Positions 1-4,471 of a stretch of 5,582 nt of DNA are shown here, in pieces. The translations under genes were made by a program, and so were the position numbers. The notes below the pieces were generated by a model. The model searched no databases. It was not told the origin of the DNA and worked only from the letters and a program-made list of their open reading frames with translations. Position 1 is the stretch's first letter; each line of letters starts with the position of its first letter. Source of the stretch: an uncultured Prevotella sp. (lineage in GTDB: Bacteria > Bacteroidota > Bacteroidia > Bacteroidales > Bacteroidaceae). The stretch is from NCBI GenBank assembly GCA_900765465.1, contig CAAFRM010000290.1, positions 1 through 5,582 of the forward strand, given 5' to 3'.

Positions 1-46
1 AAAGGTACAAAAAATAATTGAAATACGCAAATAAATAACTGATTAT

Positions 47-84
47 TAAGTGGTTATAGATGTTAAAAATCTATTAACCACTTA
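47..84. repeat. AT-rich inverted repeat (hairpin) upstream of the micro-gene
   Basis: The arm at 47-61 (TAAGTGGTTATAGAT) pairs with the arm at 69-84 (ATCTATTAACCACTTA), with one bulged T and a 7-nt loop (GTTAAAA). Neither side is followed by a run of T on either strand, so it does not look like an ordinary intrinsic terminator. It may be an RNA processing or stability hairpin in a transcript arriving from the left, or a protein-binding palindrome. The repeat is seen directly; its role is not known. Confidence 0.6.
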
Positions 85-117
85 TGATTACAAATCCGCC
101 GGAACGCCTAACGGAAT

Positions 118-156
118 TAAACATTAAACACTAAACATTAAACACTAAACACTAAA
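118..156 (+). repeat. 7-bp tandem repeat (TAAACAY, about 5.5 copies)
   Basis: Successive units are TAAACAT, TAAACAC, TAAACAT, TAAACAC, TAAACAC and a partial TAAA, ending 5 bases before the ATG at 162. Every unit carries TAA. Because 7 is not a multiple of 3, these stops fall in all three frames, so no upstream reading frame can run into the micro-gene. The array sits where a ribosome would load and could change copy number by slippage. The repeat is certain; the function is inferred. Confidence 0.85.
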
Positions 157-161
157 AGACA

Positions 162-254
162 ATGAAGAAGGATACCTGGAAAATGGTGATTCAGATTGCG
201 ATCAGCATTCTCACCGCAATAGCCACTTCGCTTGGTGTTTCAAGCTGCGTGTAA
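162..254 (+). CDS. smalltalk-type micro-protein (30 aa)
   Basis: This 30-residue ORF begins MKKDTWKMV, has a hydrophobic Ile/Ala/Leu stretch at about residues 9-21, and ends SLGVSSCV. The MKKDTWK start, single hydrophobic helix and Ser-Cys end match the short Bacteroidales proteins that NCBI calls 'smalltalk protein'. From memory these often sit beside a DNA-binding HU-family gene and an N-acetylmuramoyl-L-alanine amidase gene. Neither is visible here: a terminator follows directly, and anything to the left lies outside the window. The biochemical role of the family is unknown to me. The hydrophobic core with a Lys-rich start suggests membrane association; the Cys at residue 29 is near the C-terminus, so it is not a normal lipobox. 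The start is the only ATG that gives the family N-terminus. There is no Shine-Dalgarno; the leader is A-rich. Confidence 0.85.
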   Translation: MKKDTWKMVIQIAISILTAIATSLGVSSCV

Positions 255-262
255 GCTGCAAG

Positions 263-292
263 GAAGCAGAACGAAAGCAGAACGAAAGCTGC
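263..292. repeat. Short tandem repeat in the micro-gene 3' UTR
   Basis: GAAGCAGAAC, GAAAGCAGAAC and GAAAGCTGC lie head to tail, 10 to 11 bases each. The 8-mer AAGCTGCA also occurs at 253-260 and 286-293, framing the array. It lies between the micro-gene stop and its terminator. It does not extend the reading frame and no function is apparent. Confidence 0.5.
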
Positions 293-327
293 ATGTGATT
301 AGTTTTTGAGAAGATTTTATCTATTAC

Positions 328-366
328 AGAGAGTGTGTCATAAGTCTATGACGCACCCTCTTTATT
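328..366 (+). terminator. Intrinsic terminator of the smalltalk-type gene
   Basis: The arm at 329-342 pairs with 347-360 over 14 positions, with one mismatch and one G-U wobble, closed by a 4-nt loop (AGTC). It is followed by TTTATT. The U tract is on the plus side only, so this ends the short plus-strand transcript about 75 nt after the micro-gene stop. Confidence 0.75.
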
Positions 367-397
367 CGTTATACAGGATGTGAAACCTTAGGTATGC

Positions 398-432
398 AAA
401 AAAAAATAGGATCTGTTTCACAACAGATCCTA
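398..432 (-). terminator. Strong intrinsic terminator, minus strand
   Basis: A perfect 11-bp stem (407-417 with 422-432) is followed on the minus strand by nine consecutive T residues (plus-strand A run at 398-406). Read on the minus strand the loop is GUGA, a stable GNRA tetraloop; read on the plus strand it is UCAC with no T run behind it. The strand is therefore clear. It ends the candidate small RNA starting near 541 and may also stop transcripts reading through from the outer-membrane protein gene, whose stop is about 220 nt away. Confidence 0.88.
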
Positions 433-544
433 CCACATACTTACTAAAACTAAATTAACCACTAAAAAAACTAATATCTTTATTCCCTATCACTTTAGGG
501 AGATTTTCCTCAAGTATATTTTTATAATCCTTCTTTTTTATATC
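399..544 (-). ncRNA. Candidate small RNA, about 140 nt, own promoter and terminator
   Basis: A consensus Bacteroidetes promoter at 547-578 and a textbook terminator at 398-432 face the same way with about 115 bases between them. I find no credible ORF inside: the only ATG reads ATG-TGG-TAG, and a GTG start gives 12 codons with no recognisable product. A small internal hairpin is present (484-489 with 496-501, TCCCTA/TAGGGA, 6-nt loop), followed by an unpaired AT-rich stretch and the terminator stem. This is the layout of a trans-acting small RNA. I do not recognise it as 6S RNA, tmRNA, RNase P RNA or SRP RNA. The alternative is that it is simply the long 3' UTR of the upstream barrel gene with a fortuitous promoter match. 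The ends are predicted from promoter and terminator positions. Confidence 0.5.
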
Positions 545-546
545 TG

Positions 547-578
547 CAAAGATAGAGCTTTTCTGCGAAACGACCAAA
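547..578 (-). promoter_or_regulatory. Bacteroidetes sigma-ABfr promoter, minus strand
   Basis: On the minus strand TTTG (575-578) is followed after exactly 20 bases by TATCTTTG (547-554). Both elements match the known Bacteroidetes consensus (TTTG, 19-21 bases, TAnnTTTG). Transcription would start near 541-544 and run toward the terminator at 398-432. It is the only promoter in the window with both elements intact. Confidence 0.7.
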
Positions 579-619
579 TTTTCTAGCCTTTTTTTACTAA
601 AAAAAACGAAGAAAGCTCT
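554..619. repeat. Inverted repeat around the minus-strand promoter
   Basis: AGAGCTTTTCT at 554-564 is the reverse complement, with one extra T, of AGAAAGCTCT at 610-619. The arms are 45 bases apart and enclose the TTTG element; the left arm fills the spacer directly next to the -7 box. Inside is a smaller T7/A8 inverted repeat (589-595 with 599-606). It could be an operator pair, or a 3' hairpin in the barrel transcript. Coincidence cannot be excluded in such AT-rich DNA. Confidence 0.4.
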
Positions 620-650
620 GTTTTTTGCATTCTTTAAACCTTCGGCCTAA

Positions 651-2285
651 TTAAAACTTGTAACCTACCGTAAGCAGGAGCTGATGGCGATTGTTATCCA
701 CCTTGCATGAAGTAGGGATATTGTCCAATGTAGCATCATCCTTATTCACATAGCTCATAAACGGATAGAAATCACCCTTCTGGGTAGCATACTGATAAGC
801 TACATCAATATTCAAGTTCTCGTAGTTGAAACCCACACCGCAGGTAAAGCGATTCATCGCCTTCCAGTTGGTATAATCGGTAGAAGTAGCGATATCTACA
901 CCATTGCTGCCAATCGACTGATCACGATAGGCATTCTCTCTGAACATCGGCGATACATAGTTGTAACCGAAACGGAGAGAAAGCATAGAGGTTGGCTTGA
1001 TTTCAGCTCCCACCTTCAAGGTGCTTACACCCTTCAGGTTGGCACGGGTATCTGCATTCATCGCATCATCGCTGCTGCTTGACTCGTAATAATCACCCCA
1101 GTAGTAATCGTAGTAACCGCCATCCTTCACGCGGTTGTCCATGTGGTCGTACCAGGCATACTCGTAGGTTGCACCCAGGGCAAGATAGTTGCCCACGGTA
1201 TGACCCATGCTGACACCCACCTTCCAAGGAGTGTTCAAGCGGAAGTCGTAATCCACAGTCTGTCCCTTATCACCCAATGTGTAGCAAGGCACATTGACGA
1301 TATTGCCAGCTGCATCCTTATCCTGGAAAGTAGCTGGCGCATTTTTGCCATACATACTCAGATCGTGGGCTGCGCTGAGCGAGAGATCATAGAACACCGG
1401 AGAATTGACGTAGGCACCGATACGGAAAGGAGACTCCTCTACCGGACGGAAGATGATACCAGCCTTCACGTCATATCCAGTACCCGTAATCTTGATCTGC
1501 TCGTAGGAATCGCTGAAGTTGCCATCCACTAGATTCTCTGCATAGAGGGAATTACTGTTGTAATGAACATCGTGCAAGCCAATGGTAAGACCGAGCCATA
1601 CTCTATTGCCGATAGAACCACTGATGTTGAAATCGTAGCTGCCGATGTAGCCATGCTGATATTGTCCGAAGAGATAAGACTGGGCTTCGGCGTAAGACAA
1701 ATAGCCATTAGAGGTGAGGCTAAGCAGACCATTCTGATACTTGCCACTATTATCCTTGTAACCGCCAAAGTTTGCATCTACGGCACTCCATCCATCCACA
1801 CCCTCTGCATTCTTGGCTGCAGTCAACTTGTTCTGCGAAGCCTTCGTAAGAGAATTGGCTGCGTTGAGGAGCTGTCCGAAGTCGGTACTCTTATGATAAT
1901 TGAACGCAAGATTGAGCGCACTGGAGTTTCTCATCTTCGTAGACCAGACGATGCCTACCTGGTCGAAGGTTGGATGACTCTTCTTGCCCTTGATATCTAT
2001 GGTAGAATTGCCAAGGGAAATGCTGTTGTCTGCACCGCTCTGGGCGATGACGCCGGCAGAGAGGGAAATCTGATTCTTGCGGAAAAGACCCACACCGGCT
2101 GGGTTGGTGCTGATGGTGGAGATATCGGCACCCAAGGCCTCCATCGCTCCACCCATACCTACATAGCGGGCGGTACCCGTGAGTTGGCTGGCTGCCAACT
2201 TGGTATCCTGATAGGTTTCCTGCGCAGCGGCACTCATGGAAGCCACGAGCGCACTGGCAAAAAGTATATGTTTTAAATGATTCAT
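651..2285 (-). CDS. FadL/OmpP1-type outer-membrane beta-barrel protein
   Basis: 544 residues. Residues 1-21 form a signal peptide (Lys at 5, hydrophobic core, SAAA before QET), giving export to the outer membrane. The mature N-terminus carries the hallmark of the FadL/OmpP1/TodX family: GTARYVGMGGAMEALG (37-52), then STNPAG (59-64). The rest is alternating polar/hydrophobic strands, and the protein ends TVGYKF with the terminal Phe typical of barrels handed to the BAM complex. Family members move hydrophobic compounds across the outer membrane; Bacteroidales homologues are often labelled 'hemin receptor', but nothing here proves a substrate. Residues 389-405 form an unusual Tyr/Trp/Asp/Ser-rich presumed loop. 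The start is the only ATG giving a signal peptide; the leader is AT-rich with no Shine-Dalgarno. It lies 48 bp downstream of the aromatic-rich protein gene on the same strand with no promoter between, so co-transcription is likely. Family call firm, substrate unknown. Confidence 0.87.
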   Translation of the reverse strand: MNHLKHILFASALVASMSAAAQETYQDTKLAASQLTGTARYVGMGGAMEALGADISTISTNPAGVGLFRKNQISLSAGVIAQSGADNSISLGNSTIDIKGKKSHPTFDQVGIVWSTKMRNSSALNLAFNYHKSTDFGQLLNAANSLTKASQNKLTAAKNAEGVDGWSAVDANFGGYKDNSGKYQNGLLSLTSNGYLSYAEAQSYLFGQYQHGYIGSYDFNISGSIGNRVWLGLTIGLHDVHYNSNSLYAENLVDGNFSDSYEQIKITGTGYDVKAGIIFRPVEESPFRIGAYVNSPVFYDLSLSAAHDLSMYGKNAPATFQDKDAAGNIVNVPCYTLGDKGQTVDYDFRLNTPWKVGVSMGHTVGNYLALGATYEYAWYDHMDNRVKDGGYYDYYWGDYYESSSSDDAMNADTRANLKGVSTLKVGAEIKPTSMLSLRFGYNYVSPMFRENAYRDQSIGSNGVDIATSTDYTNWKAMNRFTCGVGFNYENLNIDVAYQYATQKGDFYPFMSYVNKDDATLDNIPTSCKVDNNRHQLLLTVGYKF

Positions 2286-2319
2286 ATTATTTCTAATTTT
2301 AATTGTTTATAAAGCTTTT

Positions 2320-2331
2320 GCCCTTCAGGGC
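2320..2331. other. Small GC hairpin between the two operon genes
   Basis: GCCC (2320-2323) pairs with GGGC (2328-2331) around a 4-nt loop, directly after the stop of the upstream gene. On the minus strand it is followed by AAAAGC rather than a T run, so it is probably not a terminator. It may affect stability of the upstream part of the mRNA or set the expression ratio of the two genes. The inference is weak. Confidence 0.35.
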
Positions 2332-2333
2332 GT

Positions 2334-3332
2334 TTATCGGCGACCTCCGAAGCTGCCGCCGCCTGAGCGTCCGCCACCTCCAAAGCTGCCACCACCGGAA
2401 CGACCGCCGCCAAAGCTGCCACCTCCGCCTACACTGCCGCCATTACCAAAGCTGCCGCTGTTGCCGAAGCTGGAATTATTGCGCGTTCCGAAGTTGGAGT
2501 TGTTGTTGAAACCATTGTTCTCACGGCGCTGACCGAAGCTGCGGTTGGAACCGCTTCTGCGGGTATAGGTATTGTTATTGCCCTGCGATCCGCCATACAC
2601 ATATCCATGAGATGCATCGATGCGCCCCGGATTGTTATATCGCTTGCCACCGGCAAAACCGCCATAGCTTACATGCCCAATCATCGGACCACCCCAGTAC
2701 CAAGGGCCATACCAGCCACCCCAGCCATAATACCATGGGTCGTACCAGCCGCCATACCATCCGGCATAGCCATAATACCATGGATCATACCAAGGATCAA
2801 ACCATGGGTCGTACCAGCCCGTATAGTAGCCGTATCGCCAAGGATTGTGCCAGCCCCACATACGGGAGCGCCAATAGTATGGACCATAGCCATAGTAGCC
2901 ATAGAACCAAGGATCGTAGTAGCCATCCCAGCGGCTCATTCTGCGGGTATTGCCGAAATCCTCCTCCTCGTTGATATACTTCTGGGCGAAGTAAGCATCA
3001 TCGTAGATGCTGTCGGGCGCCACCCCCTTGCCTACATGAAACTGGATGATATCGTTACCAAGTGAATCAGTACCCACTTTCTCGTAATGGCTCAGGAATC
3101 TGCCACCACGGTTGTACTCATCCACATTCCGGTTGCTGCCGCTCCAGAAGAGGGCATAGATACTGTCGCGGCGTGCCTGCTGAGCCTTGTACTCACGCAG
3201 TAACGCAGCTTTTCTCTCAGCCTTCTCCTTCGCCTCCTTCTTCGGATTGAAGTAGAGGTCGTCGTCCTGTGCCATCGAAGTGAATGGCATTGCGGCTGCC
3301 ATCAGGACTGCAAGAAGATACATTTTCTTCAT
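2334..3332 (-). CDS. Secreted aromatic- and glycine-rich low-complexity protein, unknown function
   Basis: 332 residues; I recognise no enzymatic domain. Residues 1-21 are a clean signal peptide (MKKMYLLAVL start, SMA before QDDD). Residues 29-56 are a charged, probably helical Lys/Glu/Ala/Arg segment; 57-130 is a more ordinary region. Residues 135-213 are extraordinary: 17 Trp and 22 Tyr in 79 positions, with five DPW motifs (140, 175, 179, 183, 198) and many YYG/GWY units. Residues 250-332 are Gly/Ser/Asn/Phe/Arg-rich with repeated GGGSFGG and SFGN units, ending GGRR. There is no Cys after the signal peptide, so it is not a lipoprotein. Similar Bacteroidales proteins carry uninformative automatic names drawn from low-complexity matches. 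An adhesive, matrix or polysaccharide-binding surface role is a guess from composition. The start is supported by the signal peptide and by AGGAG at 3342-3346, 9 bases before the ATG. It is the first gene of the unit with the barrel protein downstream. Confidence 0.8.
   Translation of the reverse strand: MKKMYLLAVLMAAAMPFTSMAQDDDLYFNPKKEAKEKAERKAALLREYKAQQARRDSIYALFWSGSNRNVDEYNRGGRFLSHYEKVGTDSLGNDIIQFHVGKGVAPDSIYDDAYFAQKYINEEEDFGNTRRMSRWDGYYDPWFYGYYGYGPYYWRSRMWGWHNPWRYGYYTGWYDPWFDPWYDPWYYGYAGWYGGWYDPWYYGWGGWYGPWYWGGPMIGHVSYGGFAGGKRYNNPGRIDASHGYVYGGSQGNNNTYTRRSGSNRSFGQRRENNGFNNNSNFGTRNNSSFGNSGSFGNGGSVGGGGSFGGGRSGGGSFGGGGRSGGGSFGGRR
2723..2819 (-). repeat. In-frame DNA repeats coding the DPW/YYG segment
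   Basis: A 16-bp sequence (AGCCATAATACCATGG, plus strand) occurs exactly at 2723-2738 and 2768-2783, 45 bp apart. A 19-bp sequence beginning ACCATGGGTCG occurs exactly at 2732-2750 and 2801-2819, 69 bp apart. Both offsets are multiples of three, so the repeats expand or contract the aromatic region without breaking the frame. This suggests growth by duplication and likely length variation between strains. Confidence 0.7.
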
Positions 3333-3341
3333 TGTATATTT

Positions 3342-3346
3342 CTCCT
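3342..3346 (-). promoter_or_regulatory. Shine-Dalgarno site of the aromatic-rich protein gene
   Basis: AGGAG on the minus strand lies 9 bases before the ATG at 3332. The other genes here have A-rich leaders without such a site, as is usual in Bacteroidetes, so this gene may be translated more strongly. It also fixes the start codon. Confidence 0.55.
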
Positions 3347-3366
3347 ATCTTTTTCTGTTCTTTATG

Positions 3367-3397
3367 CAAAAATATCACTTATTTTGATGCAAAATTA
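3367..3397 (-). promoter_or_regulatory. Two candidate -7 boxes for the secreted-protein/barrel unit
   Basis: The minus strand has TAATTTTG (3390-3397) and TATTTTTG (3367-3374). Both match TAnnTTTG, both are followed by CAT, and they lie 23 bp apart. Neither has a TTTG at the usual 19-21 bases upstream, so which one is used is uncertain. They would give leaders of roughly 30 to 55 nt. Confidence 0.4.
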
Positions 3398-3440
3398 CAG
3401 AATTTCCCTAAATAATAGTAGGTTTTCCCCTATTTTTTTA

Positions 3441-3448
3441 TAATTTTG
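3441..3448 (+). promoter_or_regulatory. Candidate -7 box for prmA
   Basis: TAATTTTG fits the Bacteroidetes TAnnTTTG box and lies 75 bases before the prmA ATG. No TTTG is present at the expected upstream distance, so the promoter would be weak or dependent on an activator. It faces away from the minus-strand boxes at 3367-3397. Confidence 0.4.
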
Positions 3449-3472
3449 CAGAAGATTTAAAGGATTTCAAAC

Positions 3473-3504
3473 TTTTTAGAACATCCGTAAGCATTTTTAG
3501 GACA
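3473..3504 (+). repeat. 11-bp direct repeat in the prmA leader
   Basis: TTTTTAGAACA (3473-3483) and TTTTTAGGACA (3494-3504) differ at one base and are offset by 21 bp, two helical turns. Both lie between the candidate -7 box and the start codon. The geometry suits a dimeric regulator bound on one face of DNA, but chance in AT-rich DNA is possible. Confidence 0.35.
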
Positions 3505-3523
3505 AAATCAATAGAAAAAAGAC

Positions 3524-4396
3524 ATGAAATATTTAGTAGCGACATTCAATATCGAAACATCGGCCGACTTGATGCAAGCCTGCCAGGACTTGCTCGCCGA
3601 CGGTGCTGCCGAGGCTGGATTCGAATCGTTTGAAGAAACCGAAACGGGTATGGAGGCATACGTGCAGAAAGACCTCTTCGACAAGGAGGCGCTAGATGCC
3701 TACATCGCCGACTTCCCTATCATGGACACCCAGATAACCTACGACATCCAGGATGCCGAAGACAAGGACTGGAACCAGGAATGGGAGGAGCAGGGCTTCG
3801 ACCCTATCTTCGTGGGCGACCAGGTAGTGATCTACGATGCCAAGCATCCGGAACTTTATCCGGACACCAGCAACCGTCCCGACATCATCGAGATCGGCAT
3901 CGAAGCAAAGCTGGCCTTCGGAACCGGCAACCACGAAACTACCCGTATGATCATCGCTCAACTGCTGAAGATGCCCGTCAAGACCAAGCGCATACTAGAC
4001 TGCGGAACGGGTACGGGCATTCTGGGACTCACCGCCTCGAAGCTCGGCGCCAAGGATGTAGTGGGCTACGACATCGACGAATGGAGCGTGGAGAATGCCA
4101 AGCACAATGCCGTACTGAATGGCGTAGATAATATGGAAGTACTCTTCGGAAACAGCAGTGTACTGAACCACGTGAGCGGTGTCTTCGACGTGGTGATGGC
4201 CAACATCAACCGCAACATCCTGCTGGAAGACATGAAACTCTTCCGCAGCGTGATGAATATGGGCGGCACACTGATTCTGAGCGGTTTCTACGAGGAAGAT
4301 GTGCCTGTATTGCTGGAGAAGGCAGATGAGCTGGGACTGCACGAGATAACAAGACAGGTAGATAACAACTGGACCTGTCTGGTGCTGGGAGCGTAA
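3524..4396 (+). CDS. prmA: Ribosomal protein L11 methyltransferase PrmA
   Basis: 290 residues, the normal PrmA length. It is a cytoplasmic enzyme that uses S-adenosylmethionine to trimethylate the N-terminal amino group and lysines of ribosomal protein L11. An N-terminal substrate-recognition domain (about 1-65) and linker lead to a Rossmann methyltransferase domain. Visible motifs: AFGTGNHETT (131-140), the PrmA signature; DCGTGTGILGL (159-169), the SAM-binding glycine loop; D183 in GYDID, at the usual ribose-binding acidic position; and MANINRNIL (225-233), the Asn-containing motif IV. All key residues are present, so the gene appears intact. It starts at the first ATG, giving MKYLVATF; the leader is A-rich with no clear Shine-Dalgarno. 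It is transcribed alone, divergent from the secreted-protein unit and convergent with the muramidase gene, and ends 32 bases before a shared terminator. Identification is firm. Confidence 0.96.
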   Translation: MKYLVATFNIETSADLMQACQDLLADGAAEAGFESFEETETGMEAYVQKDLFDKEALDAYIADFPIMDTQITYDIQDAEDKDWNQEWEEQGFDPIFVGDQVVIYDAKHPELYPDTSNRPDIIEIGIEAKLAFGTGNHETTRMIIAQLLKMPVKTKRILDCGTGTGILGLTASKLGAKDVVGYDIDEWSVENAKHNAVLNGVDNMEVLFGNSSVLNHVSGVFDVVMANINRNILLEDMKLFRSVMNMGGTLILSGFYEEDVPVLLEKADELGLHEITRQVDNNWTCLVLGA

Positions 4397-4428
4397 ACCA
4401 ACTATTAAGAATAAAAACAGCAGAAAAA

Positions 4429-4471
4429 AATAAAGCTTGATCTTTCCCCCTTGGAAAAATCAAGCTTTATT
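4429..4471. terminator. Bidirectional terminator between prmA and the muramidase gene
   Basis: A perfect 13-bp stem (4429-4441 with 4459-4471) continues, after one mismatch, as 5 more pairs (4443-4447 with 4453-4457) around a 5-nt loop. On the minus strand it is followed by a strong T run (plus-strand A run 4424-4430); on the plus strand only TTTATTCTTCTT follows, a weaker tract. It serves both convergent genes. The right arm contains the stop codon of the muramidase gene (4467-4469). Confidence 0.88.

Noticed and set aside
2..34. Possible C-terminus of an upstream plus-strand gene (10 codons to TAA at 32-34)
   Set aside because: It is too short to recognise and compositionally like the surrounding non-coding DNA.
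84..134. A 16-codon ORF beginning at ATG 84
   Set aside because: It begins in the hairpin arm, ends in the heptamer array and has no recognisable product.
118..156. CRISPR-like array
   Set aside because: The units are 7 bp, contiguous and without spacers, so this is a simple tandem repeat.
1563..2276. A 237-codon plus-strand ORF opposite the barrel gene
   Set aside because: It has no recognisable motif or leader and is fully antisense to a gene with signal peptide, family motif and barrel C-terminus.
2607..3065. Plus-strand ORFs opposite the aromatic-rich gene
   Set aside because: They arise from the repetitive codons of that gene and yield Ile/Pro/Val-rich or His/Ser-rich nonsense. The minus strand has a signal peptide and a Shine-Dalgarno site.
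3412..3438. Terminator-like hairpin before prmA (AATAG...CTATT followed by T residues)
   Set aside because: The stem is only five pairs plus a broken inner part. It sits directly upstream of the candidate prmA -7 box, where no plus-strand transcript is expected to end.
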